Source of the DNA: Roseicyclus persicicus
GTDB taxonomy: Bacteria; Pseudomonadota; Alphaproteobacteria; Rhodobacterales; Rhodobacteraceae
Direction: 5' to 3'
Assembly (NCBI RefSeq): GCF_012395815.1
Contig: NZ_JAAZQQ010000001.1
Coordinates: 558,001 to 622,000, forward strand
DNA: 64,000 nucleotides
The translations under genes were made by a program, and so were the position numbers. The notes below the pieces were generated by a model that searched no databases, had not been told where the DNA came from, and was given only the letters and a program-made list of their open reading frames with translations. Positions 8,993-18,249 of this stretch are shown one piece after another (positions within the stretch are counted from its first letter, which is position 1; the number at the start of each line of letters is the position of its first letter).

Positions 8993-10607
8993 CCTGCCCG
9001 ACCGGCGGCTGTTTCGACAGCGCGCCGGGTGGGACGCGCTCCGCGCCGGCTTCCGCTGGGCCGTGCCCGCGCGGATGAACATCGCGCGGCTCTGCTGCGA
9101 CGACTGGGCGGCGGTGGCGCCGGACCGGGTCGCGGTGATCCACCGCCATGCCGACGGGCGGCGGGAGACCTGGACCTACGGCCAGCTGAAACGCGCCTCG
9201 GACGGGCTGGCGGTGGCGCTGGCGGGTCTCGGCGTGGCCCCCGGCGATCGCGTCGCGGTCCTCCTGCCGCAGCACCCCGCCGTGCTGGTTACGCACCTGG
9301 CCGCGATGAAGCTCGGCGCGGTGTCCCTGCCGCTGTTCACCCTATTCGGCGAGGACGCGCTGCGCTACCGGCTGTCGGACTCGGGCGCGAAGGCCGTCGT
9401 CACCGACGCCGCCACCCTCGACCGGGTCATGGCGCTTGCCCCCGGCCTGCCGGACCTCGCCACCGTCATCACCACCGGCCCCGCCGCCGCGCCCGTCCAC
9501 GCCTTCGACACGCTCATCGCCACCGACCCGCGCCGCTTCACCCCCCGCGACACCGCCGCCGAGGACCCGGCGGTGATGATCTACACCTCGGGCACCACGG
9601 GCGACCCCAAGGGCGTGCTGCACGCGCACCGCTTCCTCTACGGCCACCTGCCCTGCATGGAGCTGAGCCAAGGCTTCTTTCCGCAGCCCGGCGACGTCGG
9701 CTGGACGCCGGCCGACTGGGCCTGGATCGGCGGGCTGATGGACATGGCGATCCCCTGCCTGTTCTACGGCGTGCCCCTCGTCTCGCACCGCTTCGCCAAG
9801 TTCGACCCCGAGGCCGCCCTGCGCCTGATGGCCGAGGAGCGGGTGACCAACGCCTTCATCCCACCGACCGCGCTGCGCCTGATGCGGCAGGCGCGGGTGT
9901 CCGACGGCCTTGCCCTCCGCGCCATCGGCTCCGGCGGCGAGGCGTTGGGCGCGGACCTGCTCGACTGGGGGCGCGAGCGGCTCGGCTGCCCGATCAACGA
10001 GTTCTACGGCCAGACCGAGGCGAACCTGGTCGTCGCCGCCTGCGACGGGCTGATGACCCGGGTGCCCGGCGCGATGGGCCTGCCCGTGCCGGGCCACGAG
10101 GTGACCCTGCGCGACGCGACCGGCGAGGTCGGCACCGGCCAGGTCGGCGAGGTCTGCGTCCGCGCCCCCGACCCGGTGATGTTCCTGCGCTACTGGAACA
10201 AGCCCGAGGCGACGGCGAAGAAGGTGGTCGACGGCTGGCTGCGCACCGGCGACCTCGCCACGCGGGACGCCCATGGCCAGATCACCTTCCACGCGCGGGA
10301 CGACGATGTCATCACGTCCGCCGGCTACCGCATCGGCCCGGTGGAGATCGAGCAGGCGCTGGCCACCCACCCCGACGTGGTGATGGCCGCCGTGGTGGGC
10401 GCGCCCGACCCGGTGCGCACCGAGATCGTGGTGGCGCATGTGGTGCTGCGCGACGGGGCCGACTGGTCGGGGATGGAACAGGCGCTGCAGGCCATCGTCC
10501 GCGACAAGGTGTCGGCCCATTGCGTCCCGCGCCGGGTCATCCGCGCGGAGAGCCTGCCGATGACGGCGACCGGCAAGATCCTGCGCCGCGCGCTCCGGGG
10601 GGCGTGA
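8985..10607 (+). CDS. AMP-forming acyl-CoA synthetase (acetyl-/medium-chain type)
   Basis: Member of the ANL adenylating family: activates a carboxylic acid to acyl-AMP and then acyl-CoA. The 540 residues include the P-loop-like motif YTSGTTGDPKG (about 200-210), EFYGQTE, the GWLRTGD hinge region and the C-terminal ITSAGYRIGP and TGKILRR motifs with the catalytic Lys. The layout matches medium-chain and AcsM-like synthetases more than long-chain FadD. It overlaps the upstream lipoprotein gene by eight bases. An internal ATG near 9075 is an alternative start that would remove about 30 residues. Chain-length preference is not readable from motifs. Confidence 0.85.
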   Translation: MPDLPDRRLFRQRAGWDALRAGFRWAVPARMNIARLCCDDWAAVAPDRVAVIHRHADGRRETWTYGQLKRASDGLAVALAGLGVAPGDRVAVLLPQHPAVLVTHLAAMKLGAVSLPLFTLFGEDALRYRLSDSGAKAVVTDAATLDRVMALAPGLPDLATVITTGPAAAPVHAFDTLIATDPRRFTPRDTAAEDPAVMIYTSGTTGDPKGVLHAHRFLYGHLPCMELSQGFFPQPGDVGWTPADWAWIGGLMDMAIPCLFYGVPLVSHRFAKFDPEAALRLMAEERVTNAFIPPTALRLMRQARVSDGLALRAIGSGGEALGADLLDWGRERLGCPINEFYGQTEANLVVAACDGLMTRVPGAMGLPVPGHEVTLRDATGEVGTGQVGEVCVRAPDPVMFLRYWNKPEATAKKVVDGWLRTGDLATRDAHGQITFHARDDDVITSAGYRIGPVEIEQALATHPDVVMAAVVGAPDPVRTEIVVAHVVLRDGADWSGMEQALQAIVRDKVSAHCVPRRVIRAESLPMTATGKILRRALRGA

Positions 10608-10610
10608 GGC

Positions 10611-10699
10611 CAGACCCTTGCAAGGGTCTGCCCAGCCTTTTGCAAAAGGCTGGGCAAGGGTCTTGCAAGACCCTTGGCAGACCCTTGCAAGGGTCTGCC
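10611..10699. repeat. Array of four contiguous perfect palindromes, probable bidirectional terminator
   Basis: Four back-to-back, loopless palindromes fill the gap between two convergent genes: 10611-10630, 10631-10654, 10655-10676 and 10676-10699 (20, 24, 22 and 24 bp). Every one is centred on TTGCAA. The first recurs exactly inside the fourth (10611-10633 repeated at 10678-10700). Half-arms are CAGACCCTTG, CCCAGCCTTTTG, CAAGGGTCTTG and GGCAGACCCTTG, each followed by its own reverse complement. The position, three bases after one stop and five before the other, suggests termination in both directions or mRNA 3'-end protection. There is no classic T tract. Confidence 0.75.
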
Positions 10700-10704
10700 C
10701 GCGC

Positions 10705-11985
10705 TCACTTCTCCATCGAGCGCCGGATCGAGTGCACCGTCAGCCACACCGCGACCACCACCGGCACCACCGCCAGCGCCGTCAGCAGCGTCTTGGACAT
10801 CCCCATCGGCTCGGCCAGCGGCGCGATCAGGTACACGACGAGGTTGATGGCGTAGTAGCTGATCGCCACCACCGACAGCCCCTCGACCGTCTTCTGCAGC
10901 CTCAGCTGCAGGTCCGCCCGCCGGTCCATGCTTTCGAGCAGCGCCTGGTTCTGCGCCGAGCGGTCCACGTCCACCCGCGTCCGCAGGAGGTCGCCCGCCC
11001 GGATCGCGCGTTCCGTCATCGACAGGAGCCGCCGCTCGGTCGCCTTGATCGTCCGCATCGCGGGGTCGTAGCGGCGCATCATGAACTCGCCGAAGGTCTG
11101 CCGCCCGAGGAAGCGTTCCTCGCGCAGCACCTCGATGCGCTGGTTCACAAGGGCCTCGTAGGCCCCCGTCGCCCCGAAGCGGAAGGCGCTTTCGGTCTGC
11201 AGCTTTTCCAGCTCGGCCGCGATCGACAGGAGCTGCGACAGGGTCTCGTCCGGCCGCGCGAGGTCGCCCGTCATGTCGTCGACTAGCCGCACCAGCCCCT
11301 CGTCCATCTCGCCCATCCGCGCCGAGATCTCGCGCGACATCGGCAGGCCCAGCATCGACATCGCCTTGTAGGTCTCGATCTCGAAGATGCGCTGCACGAT
11401 CCGCCCGATCCGGCGGCTGCCCGTGTCGCTCTTGCAGAACACCGCAAAGCGCATGTGCCCCTGGCTGTCGATGCGGAAATCCCCCGCGATCACGGCGGTC
11501 TGGTCGAGGACATGGCTGACCGCGAGGCTCTCGGGCACCATCCAGTCCTGCAGCTTGTCCGCGATCGCCTCGTCGCCCGGCGCGATCTCCACCCGCAGGT
11601 GGGCCGAGGTGATCCGCACCCCCGGCGCCCTCGCCAGCCAGTCCTCGGGAAACACCTCCCAGGCCGCCGGGTCGAAGGGGCGTTCGCCGTTCGACGGCAG
11701 AAAGGCGGTATAGGTCACGAACTCGGTGTGCTGTTCCCACTTCAGGCTGAACTTGCCGAGGTCGCCGAAGTAATGCGTCGCGTCCGGCGCCGGGTGGTCG
11801 ACGCCGAAGCGGTCGAGCAGCGCCAGCAGATGCGCCCGGTCGAGGCCCCGGTCGCGCTTGGCGGCGTCCTTCGGCTGCTTGATGGCGAGGTAGATCGCCT
11901 GCGCCGGGGCCGCGATGTTGGGGAAGGGGCGGGCGTGCAGCTCGTTGGCGAGCCGGTAGCGCAACGGGTGGTCTTCGAGCGGCAT
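10705..11985 (-). CDS. DUF3422 family protein
   Basis: A 426-residue DUF3422 protein of unknown biochemical role. The start MPLEDHPLRYRLANELHARPFP (ATG at 11985) is the conserved family N-terminus; the open frame further upstream is not conserved. The middle is helical and charged, and the C-terminus has two hydrophobic segments (about 365-385 and 395-415) separated by a short EPMGMSK turn, a layout reminiscent of CorA-like proteins. It is monocistronic, between a palindromic terminator and a short promoter region at 11986-12156. Family membership is the firm part; any transport role would be speculation. Confidence 0.8.
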   Translation of the reverse strand: MPLEDHPLRYRLANELHARPFPNIAAPAQAIYLAIKQPKDAAKRDRGLDRAHLLALLDRFGVDHPAPDATHYFGDLGKFSLKWEQHTEFVTYTAFLPSNGERPFDPAAWEVFPEDWLARAPGVRITSAHLRVEIAPGDEAIADKLQDWMVPESLAVSHVLDQTAVIAGDFRIDSQGHMRFAVFCKSDTGSRRIGRIVQRIFEIETYKAMSMLGLPMSREISARMGEMDEGLVRLVDDMTGDLARPDETLSQLLSIAAELEKLQTESAFRFGATGAYEALVNQRIEVLREERFLGRQTFGEFMMRRYDPAMRTIKATERRLLSMTERAIRAGDLLRTRVDVDRSAQNQALLESMDRRADLQLRLQKTVEGLSVVAISYYAINLVVYLIAPLAEPMGMSKTLLTALAVVPVVVAVWLTVHSIRRSMEK

Positions 11986-12156
11986 CGGCGCGGCTCCGTC
12001 AGGGTGTCTGGATCCCAGATATACCTTACGATCCCGGTGTAAACCGGAAAAATTCAATGAATTTCGTGACTTGCCGGGATGCGACGGCATACGGAGCCGC
12101 CCAAGTCGCGGACAAGTCACGATAATCTGTTCTGCGCTGCAGCATCGCCTGCGGCC

Positions 12157-12918
12157 TCACGTCACCTGCCCGCCGGCGATCTGGATCGACTGCCCGTTCA
12201 CGCTGCGCGCAGCCTCCGAGCACAGCCACATCACCGCGCCCGTCACTTCATCGGTCTGCAGGAGCGTCTTGTGCCGGTTGCCTCGGGCGAGGTAGGCGCG
12301 CGCCTCGGCCTCGGTGATGCCCTGCCGCGCCGCGATCTCCACCGCGTTGCGGTCGACGATGGGCGTTTCGACATAGCCCGGGCAGACCGCGTTGAAGGTG
12401 ACGCGCCCGCCCATGTATTCCTCGCTCAAGGCATGGATCAGCCCGATCACCCCGTGCTTGGACGCGGTGTAGGCGCTGCCGCCCTTCAGCCCCTTGAGCC
12501 CCGCGATGGACGAGATCGCGACGAACCGGCCCCAGTCCTCGCGCCCCAGCGTCGCCAGCGCCGCCTGCAGGGTCAGGAACACGCCGTCGAGGTTCGTGAC
12601 CATGATCTGCCGCCAGTGCGCCAGCGTCTCCTTGTGGAACGGCGCGGCCTCGGCGATGCCGGCGTTGGCCACGCAGATGGCGACGGGGCCACGCGCGGCG
12701 GCCGCCGCCGCGATGCCGTCGCGCACCGAGGCCTCGTCGTCCACGTTCATCTGCAGCGGGTGCAGCCGGGGCGTCCCCGCCGCAACCTCCTGCAACCGCT
12801 GCAGGTTCCGCCCCGTGATCGTCACCTCGGCCCCCGCCGCGGCCAGCGCGCGGGCGATGTCGAGCCCGATCCCCGTGCCGCCGCCCGTCACCAGCGCATG
12901 CCGTCCCAGATGCTCCAT
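12157..12918 (-). CDS. Short-chain dehydrogenase/reductase (3-hydroxybutyrate dehydrogenase-like)
   Basis: Classical SDR of 253 residues: Rossmann motif TGGGTGIG (10-17), NAG at about 88-90, catalytic Ser in the ISSIAG segment and the YTASK Tyr-Lys pair (about 151-155), then the PGYVETP substrate loop. The C-terminal IQIAGGQVT is typical of tetrameric SDRs. Such enzymes oxidise or reduce secondary alcohols or ketones with NAD(P); 3-hydroxybutyrate/acetoacetate is a common pair for this subgroup but not proven here. A GGAGG site precedes the ATG. Its 5' region holds an alternating-GC palindrome (12960-12975, outer arms TTGC and GCAA). It diverges from pntAB. Confidence 0.8.
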   Translation of the reverse strand: MEHLGRHALVTGGGTGIGLDIARALAAAGAEVTITGRNLQRLQEVAAGTPRLHPLQMNVDDEASVRDGIAAAAAARGPVAICVANAGIAEAAPFHKETLAHWRQIMVTNLDGVFLTLQAALATLGREDWGRFVAISSIAGLKGLKGGSAYTASKHGVIGLIHALSEEYMGGRVTFNAVCPGYVETPIVDRNAVEIAARQGITEAEARAYLARGNRHKTLLQTDEVTGAVMWLCSEAARSVNGQSIQIAGGQVT

Positions 12919-13065
12919 GGTGTCCTCCGTCTCCCTGCGGTCCCGCCCGTTCTACCCCATTGCGCGCGCGCGCAAATCCCCCTTGCCGGTGACGCAACGG
13001 CACCCCTGAACACTTCGCAAACGGTATGCCATTGTATGCGCAATAAAATGTCGCGCAGCCCCCCG

Positions 13066-13094
13066 TTGTGAAGCGCGGCGTGTGTTGCTATGGG
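13066..13094 (+). promoter_or_regulatory. Candidate sigma-70-type promoter for pntAB
   Basis: TTGTGA (13066-13071) and TATGGG (13089-13094) are separated by exactly 17 bases and lie about 40 bases upstream of the pntA start. The match to the consensus is partial (four of six and three of six), so this is a proposal only. The region between the two divergent genes also contains a GTATGC direct repeat at about 10-bp spacing near 13024-13039. Confidence 0.3.
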
Positions 13095-13130
13095 GCGACG
13101 GGACACGGCCATGTCGAAGAGGGGATGACA

Positions 13131-14705
13131 GTGAAGATAGGGGCTCCGAAGGAGATCGAGCCGGGCGAAGCACGGGTGGCGATGACCCCCGACAGCGCGC
13201 TCCAGCTGCAGAAACTCGGCTACGACTGCGTCATCGAGGCCGGCGCCGGTGCGGCCGCGGGCTTCACCGATGCGGCCTACGAGGCCGCGGGCGTGACGGT
13301 GGTGAAAACCGCCGCCGCGCTTTGGAAGGACGCCGACATCGTCGCCAAGGTGCGCCCGCCGACCACGGCCGAGGCCAAGAAGTTCCGCGAGGGGCAGCTG
13401 GTCATCTCGTTCTTCTACCCGGGCCAGAACGAGAAGCTGATGGAGGCCGCCAAGGCCGCCGGCACCAACATCATCGCGATGGACATGGTGCCGCGCATCA
13501 GCCGCGCGCAGAAGATGGACGCGCTGTCGTCAATGGCCAACATCGCCGGCTACCGCGCCGTGATCGAGGCCGGCAACAACTTCGGCCGCTTCTTCACCGG
13601 GCAGGTGACGGCGGCGGGCAAGGTGCCGCCGGCCAAGGTGCTGGTCGTGGGTGCGGGCGTCGCGGGTCTGGCCGCCATCGGCACGGCCACCAGCCTCGGC
13701 GCGATCACCTACGCCTTCGACGTGCGGCCCGAGGTGGCCGAGCAGATCGAATCGATGGGCGCGGAGTTCGTGTTCCTCGAGTTCTCGGCCGACGAGCTGC
13801 CCGACGGCGCGGCCACCGGCGGCTACGCGCCCCCGCAGAGCCCCGAGTTCCAGGCCAAGCAGCTGGCCAAGTTCCGCGAGATCGCGCCGGAGATGGACAT
13901 CGTCATCACCACCGCGCTGATCCCGGGCCGCCCGGCGCCGGTGCTCTGGACCAAGGACATGGTCGAGAGCATGAAGCCCGGCTCGGTCATCGTCGACCTT
14001 GCGGCGGAACGCGGCGGCAACTGCGAGCTGACGCAGAAGGACGAGCGCATCGTCACCGACAACGGGGTCATCATCGTCGGCTACACCGACTTCCCCAGCC
14101 GGATGGCGGCGCAGTCCTCGACGCTCTACTCCACCAACATCCGCCACATGATGACCGACCTGACGCCCGGCAAGGACGGCACGGTCGTGCACAACATGGA
14201 GGATGACGTGATCCGCGGCGCCACCGCGGTGTTCGGCGGCGAGATCACCTATCCCCCGCCGCCGCCCAAGGTCGCGGCCATCGCGGTGCAGAAGCGCGAG
14301 AAACCTAAGGAACTGACGCCCGAGGAAAAGCGCGCGAACGAAATCGCCGCGTTCAAGGCGCAGACCCGCAACCAGGTCACGCTGCTCGCCGTCGGCGGCG
14401 CGGCTCTGCTGGGCGTGGGCCTGATCGCGCCGGCGACCTTCATGCAGCACTTCATCGTGTTCGTGCTGTCGGTCTTCATCGGCTTCCAGGTGATCTGGAA
14501 CGTGGCCCATTCGCTGCACACGCCGCTGATGGCCGTCACCAACGCGATCTCGTCGATCATCATCCTCGGCGCGCTGATGCAGGTCGGGTCCAGTTCGGTG
14601 CTGATCACCGTGCTGGCCGCCCTAGGCATCTTCATGGCCGCCGTGAACATCTTCGGCGGCTTCCTCGTCACACGGCGGATGCTCGCCATGTTCCAGAAGT
14701 CCTGA
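13131..14705 (+). CDS. pntA: NAD(P) transhydrogenase alpha subunit
   Basis: Proton-translocating transhydrogenase subunit: binds NAD(H) in its soluble domain I and couples hydride transfer from NADH to NADP+ to proton entry at the inner membrane. The protein has the alanine-dehydrogenase-like domain I (about 1-380) with GAGVAG, a Lys/Pro/Glu linker, and about four transmembrane helices at the C-terminus (about 420-515). It is the single-chain form, not split into two genes as in some alphaproteobacteria. The GTG at 13131 is chosen over an ATG at 13125 because GAGGGG lies six bases before the GTG but touches the ATG; it also aligns with the usual short PntA N-terminus. Confidence 0.92.
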   Translation: MKIGAPKEIEPGEARVAMTPDSALQLQKLGYDCVIEAGAGAAAGFTDAAYEAAGVTVVKTAAALWKDADIVAKVRPPTTAEAKKFREGQLVISFFYPGQNEKLMEAAKAAGTNIIAMDMVPRISRAQKMDALSSMANIAGYRAVIEAGNNFGRFFTGQVTAAGKVPPAKVLVVGAGVAGLAAIGTATSLGAITYAFDVRPEVAEQIESMGAEFVFLEFSADELPDGAATGGYAPPQSPEFQAKQLAKFREIAPEMDIVITTALIPGRPAPVLWTKDMVESMKPGSVIVDLAAERGGNCELTQKDERIVTDNGVIIVGYTDFPSRMAAQSSTLYSTNIRHMMTDLTPGKDGTVVHNMEDDVIRGATAVFGGEITYPPPPPKVAAIAVQKREKPKELTPEEKRANEIAAFKAQTRNQVTLLAVGGAALLGVGLIAPATFMQHFIVFVLSVFIGFQVIWNVAHSLHTPLMAVTNAISSIIILGALMQVGSSSVLITVLAALGIFMAAVNIFGGFLVTRRMLAMFQKS

Positions 14706-14724
14706 GCGGGCAGGGGTAGAACAG

Positions 14725-16233
14725 ATGGATTTCGGTTTCACCATTGCGGCCTACGCCGTCGCCGGCGTGCTCTTCATCCTGTCGCTCGGTGGCCTCTCGG
14801 GGCAGGAAAGCGCCAAGCGCGCGGTGTGGTACGGCATCGCCGGCATGGCCATCGCCGTGCTCGCCACCCTGATCGGCCCGGGCTCGGGCCTGTGGGTCAT
14901 GTCGCTGATCCTGATCGCGGGCGGCGCCGCCGTCGGCTACCAGCTCGCCACCCGGGTGCAGATGACCCAGATGCCCGAGCTGGTCGCGATCATGCACAGC
15001 CTCGTGGGCCTCGCCGCCGTGTTCGTCGGCGTGAACGCCCATGTGGAGATCGGCAACGTCGCCGCCGTCTTCGCCGAGGCCGGCCTGCCCTTCCCGCAGC
15101 CCGAGGGGCCGCTGTCGCCCGAGGCCTACACGCTGCTCGGCACGCTGTCGAACTTCGCCGAACTGATCGGCAAGAAGACCGCCGTCGAGATCGGCATCCT
15201 GCGGGTCGAGCTGGTGCTCGGCATCTGGATCGGCGCCGTCACCTTCACCGGATCGGTCGTCGCCTACGGCAAGCTGTCCGGCAACTCGAGCCTGCTGCCC
15301 TTCAAGATCGACACGGCGGCGAAACAGCTGCCCGGCGGTCACATGCTGAACGCCGCCGCCGCGGCGGGGTCGCTGGCGCTGCTGGCGCTCTACCTCGGCG
15401 GGGCGGGCACCTGGGCGCTGCTGCTGCTGGCGCTGCTCGGCTTCTTCATCGGCTACCACCTGATCATGGGCATCGGCGGCGCCGACATGCCCGTGGTCGT
15501 GTCGATGCTGAACAGCTACTCGGGCTGGGCCGCGGCCGCGATCGGCTTCTCGCTGGGCAACGACCTGCTGATCGTGGTCGGCGCGCTGGTGGGTTCGTCG
15601 GGTGCGATCCTGTCCTACATCATGTGCAAGGCGATGAACCGGTCCTTCGTGTCGGTCATCCTGGGCGGCTTCGGCGGCGCCAAGGGCGAACAGCAGGCCA
15701 TCGAGGGCGAGCAGGTCGCCATCGACAGCGACGGTGTCGCCACCGCGCTGAACGAGGCCGACAGCGTCATCATCGTGCCGGGCTACGGCATGGCCGTCGC
15801 CCAGGCGCAGCAGTCGGTGTCGGAACTGACCCGCAAGCTGCGCGCCAAGGGCAAGGAGGTGCGGTTCGCCATCCACCCCGTCGCCGGCCGCCTGCCGGGG
15901 CACATGAACGTGCTCCTGGCCGAGGCCAAGGTGCCCTACGACATCGTGCTCGAGATGGACGAGATCAACGAGGACTTCCCGGACACGGACGTCGTCATCG
16001 TCATCGGCTCGAACGACATTGTGAACCCGGCGGCGCAGGACGACCCCAACAGCCCCATCGCCGGCATGCCGGTGCTGGAGGTGTGGAAGGCCAAGCAGGT
16101 CTTCGTGTCCAAGCGCGGCCAGGGCACCGGCTACTCCGGCATCGAGAACCCGCTGTTCTACAAGGAGAACACGCGGATGTTCTACGGCGACGCCAAGAAG
16201 TCGCTGGACGAGCTGCTGCCCAAGATCGCCTGA
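14725..16233 (+). CDS. pntB: NAD(P) transhydrogenase beta subunit
   Basis: Partner of PntA, 502 residues. It has about nine membrane helices over residues 1-270 (the proton channel part, domain II) and the NADP(H)-binding domain III at the C-terminus with [12 protein letters not shown] and [10 protein letters not shown] motifs. It lies 19 bases after pntA with an AGGGG ribosome site and certainly belongs to the same operon. The complex supplies NADPH for biosynthesis and redox defence. A hairpin follows at 16258-16281. Confidence 0.95.
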   Translation: MDFGFTIAAYAVAGVLFILSLGGLSGQESAKRAVWYGIAGMAIAVLATLIGPGSGLWVMSLILIAGGAAVGYQLATRVQMTQMPELVAIMHSLVGLAAVFVGVNAHVEIGNVAAVFAEAGLPFPQPEGPLSPEAYTLLGTLSNFAELIGKKTAVEIGILRVELVLGIWIGAVTFTGSVVAYGKLSGNSSLLPFKIDTAAKQLPGGHMLNAAAAAGSLALLALYLGGAGTWALLLLALLGFFIGYHLIMGIGGADMPVVVSMLNSYSGWAAAAIGFSLGNDLLIVVGALVGSSGAILSYIMCKAMNRSFVSVILGGFGGAKGEQQAIEGEQVAIDSDGVATALNEADSVIIVPGYGMAVAQAQQSVSELTRKLRAKGKEVRFAIHPVAGRLPGHMNVLLAEAKVPYDIVLEMDEINEDFPDTDVVIVIGSNDIVNPAAQDDPNSPIAGMPVLEVWKAKQVFVSKRGQGTGYSGIENPLFYKENTRMFYGDAKKSLDELLPKIA

Positions 16234-16257
16234 AACGGCCGATCACCAATGCTTAAG

Positions 16258-16281
16258 AAGGGCTCCGGTGACGGGGCCCTT
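16258..16281 (+). terminator. Hairpin after pntAB, probable terminator
   Basis: Stem AAGGGC (16258-16263) pairs with GCCCTT (16276-16281), with further inner C-G pairs around a GGTGA-type loop. It lies 25 bases after the pntB stop and before the convergent BLUF gene end. It has no strong T run after it, so termination may be Rho-assisted. Confidence 0.45.
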
Positions 16282-16305
16282 GCCATGTCGGCGGGTCGCG
16301 CCGCC

Positions 16306-16716
16306 TCAGCGGCCGCGCCGGGCCTGCGCCGCCAGCGCCTCGAACACCTGCCGCGCCTCGGCGGGGCGGATCCGTTCCGTCAGGTCGGCGGCGTCGGCCG
16401 TCTGCGACCACATCAGCGACTGCACCGGGTCGTGCAGCATCGCCCAGTCGGGGAACAGCCGAACGGCCACCGGCTCGGACGACAACAGCCGCACCTCGAC
16501 GTGCCGGTCGTCGCGCCGGATGCGGGCAAAGGCCGCCCGCACCGCCGAGGGCCGGCCTTCCAGCAGTTGCAGGTAGATGTCGTGCCGGCAGATCAGCGCC
16601 CCGGTGATCCCGTCCCGGCTGTTGCAGCGCCGCGCGTCCAGCAGGACGCCGGCAAGGCTCGCCTCGTCGAAGCCGAAGGGCCGGGATGTGTAGATCAGCT
16701 GGACAAGATCCGGAAT
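16306..16716 (-). CDS. BLUF-domain blue-light photosensor, possible ATT start
   Basis: Short flavin photoreceptor: a BLUF domain fills residues 3-95, with Tyr 9 (LIYTSR), Asn 32 (CNSRDG) and Gln 50 (YLQLLEG), the flavin-bonding trio with the usual Tyr-Gln distance. The rest is a 40-residue tail without an output domain, so it should act through a protein partner. The only codon with a good ribosome site (AGGAG, eight bases upstream) is ATT at 16716, which also puts the domain at the expected N-terminus. GTG (16782) and TTG (16770) further upstream are in frame but lack such a site and would add an Arg/Pro-rich non-conserved tail. A rare AUU start is therefore proposed. Confidence 0.75.
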   Translation of the reverse strand: MPDLVQLIYTSRPFGFDEASLAGVLLDARRCNSRDGITGALICRHDIYLQLLEGRPSAVRAAFARIRRDDRHVEVRLLSSEPVAVRLFPDWAMLHDPVQSLMWSQTADAADLTERIRPAEARQVFEALAAQARRGR

Positions 16717-16849
16717 GACGGTCGCTCCTGCAGGGTGCGGCCCGTCCCGGACCGGGGCGCGGCACGGCAACCGGCGCGGCACCCGCCCGAGGCTACCGGA
16801 CCCGCCCGGCCAAGTCTTGCGAAATCCGCGCAGCGGCGGCGCGCCCCGC

Positions 16850-17035
16850 CTATTTCGTCAGGATCAGCTTGCCCGCCCGCGTGATGCGCAGGGTGTAGGT
16901 CTTGTCGTCCAGCACGATCATCGCCGTGCCGGCCCCGTCGGTCAGGCGCCGGGCGTCGTAGACGGCCACGCTGTGCTGCGGCGGCGCGGTGCGGCTGGTG
17001 TCGGGGCTGTCGATCCTCTGTCCGTGAAAGCTCAT
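16850..17035 (-). CDS. hemP: Hemin uptake protein HemP
   Basis: A 61-residue protein with the HemP signature: YDARRLT in the middle and LRITRAGKLILTK at the C-terminus, joined by an I.LDD..Y segment. HemP proteins are small, iron-controlled partners of heme uptake genes, though no heme transporter is visible here. The ATG at 17035 begins the conserved unit; a much longer open frame in the same phase (to 18340) is antisense to the neighbouring deacetylase and not real. A TTGACA hexamer on the minus strand (17095-17100), in an A/T-richer patch, is a possible -35 element; no clear iron box was identified. Confidence 0.8.
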   Translation of the reverse strand: MSFHGQRIDSPDTSRTAPPQHSVAVYDARRLTDGAGTAMIVLDDKTYTLRITRAGKLILTK

Positions 17036-17112
17036 CGCTGCGTCTCCGGTCCTGTCAGTGCCGTCCCCGCATACCTGACGAAAAGAATCGGATATGTCAA
17101 TTCCCGAGTGTT

Positions 17113-18249
17113 TCAGTCTGGAAAATGGCCACGTGCCGCAGGGCGCCGCGCCAGCACCGCCACCCGTCCGGCCACCTCGTCGCGCACCGGCCCCGGGCGG
17201 GGGGCGTCGCGCAGCGTGGTGAACCAGGTCTCGGGCGGGTTGCGGCCCGCGCGCGCCCGGTTCCAGGTGAGGGCGCGCAGCACGGCCTCGGCCTCGGGCG
17301 TGACCCGGTCGGGGATCTCGTGGCCGTTCAGCGTCGCCCAGACCCCGGTCCAGAGGCGTCCCACCGACCACGGGTTGTAGCCGCCGCCGCCCAGCACCAG
17401 GAGGCGGGGGCAGCCCAAACCCATCAGCCCCGCCACCACCGCCCAATGGGCGTTGTTCGACAGGGTCAGCCGCGACAGCGGGTCCTCCTCCACCGCGTCG
17501 GCGCCGCATTGCAGGACGATCGCGTCGGGCCGGAAGGCGGCCACCGCGGGCAGGATCAGCCGCTCGCGGATCTCGGCCATCTCGCTGTCGTTCAGGCCGC
17601 GCGGCACCGGCAGGTTCAGGCAGTTGCCGCCGCCATCGTCCTCCAGCGCGCCGGTGAAGGGCCAGCGCCGTTCCTCGTGGACCGAGATCAGGAGCGTCTC
17701 GGCGTCGCCGGCCAGCCCGTGCTGCACCCCGTCCATGTGATGCGCGTCGATGTCGACATAGGCCACCCGCCGCGCGCCCGCGCGCCGCAGCGACAGGATC
17801 GAGAGCACGGGATCGTTCAGGTAGCAGAACCCGCCGGCGCGGTCGGGAAAGCCATGATGCGTGCCGCCGCCCGGGTGGTAGATCACGCCGCCCTCCGCCA
17901 GCAGTTCCCCCGACAGGAGCGACGCGCCCGCCGAGGTCGCGGGCCGGCGGAACATCTCGGGAAAGACCGGGTTCGCCACGGTGCCGAGGCCGTGGCGGTC
18001 GCGGACCCCGTCGCTGACGGCCTGCTCGGCCTCGGCCCGTTCCAGCGCGGCGACATACTCGGGCGTGTGCCAGATGGTCAGGGCGGCCGGTTTCGCGCGC
18101 GGGCTGGTGCGGAACTGCTCCCGCGGGAGCCAGCCCATGGCGCGCGAAAGGTCCATCACGGTCGAGACCCGCGGCACCCGCAGCGGGTGCCACGGCCCGT
18201 AGCTCGATCCGCGGTAGATCTCCGAGCCGAGGAACAGGGGCCGGGTCAC
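17113..18249 (-). CDS. AcuC-type histone deacetylase-like protein
   Basis: Zinc-dependent deacetylase of the class I HDAC/AcuC fold, 378 residues. Active-site motifs are present: HPGGGTHHGF with the catalytic His pair, YVDIDAHHMDG with the metal Asp/His, QCGADA and LGGGGYN. In bacteria AcuC removes acetyl groups from acetyl-CoA synthetase and other proteins. The start is a GTG at 18249 whose GTGA overlaps the stop of the upstream peroxidase gene, so translation is coupled. A longer N-terminal extension in frame is antisense-like and lacks similarity. Pairing with a peroxidase is unexplained. Confidence 0.82.
   Translation of the reverse strand: MTRPLFLGSEIYRGSSYGPWHPLRVPRVSTVMDLSRAMGWLPREQFRTSPRAKPAALTIWHTPEYVAALERAEAEQAVSDGVRDRHGLGTVANPVFPEMFRRPATSAGASLLSGELLAEGGVIYHPGGGTHHGFPDRAGGFCYLNDPVLSILSLRRAGARRVAYVDIDAHHMDGVQHGLAGDAETLLISVHEERRWPFTGALEDDGGGNCLNLPVPRGLNDSEMAEIRERLILPAVAAFRPDAIVLQCGADAVEEDPLSRLTLSNNAHWAVVAGLMGLGCPRLLVLGGGGYNPWSVGRLWTGVWATLNGHEIPDRVTPEAEAVLRALTWNRARAGRNPPETWFTTLRDAPRPGPVRDEVAGRVAVLARRPAARGHFPD

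Noticed and set aside
12960-12975. Alternating-GC palindrome flanked by TTGC/GCAA, considered as a PhaR site for the SDR gene
   Set aside because: PhaR sites have TGC-GCA dyads, but this run is mainly GC alternation in a G/C-rich genome and no polyhydroxybutyrate genes are nearby.
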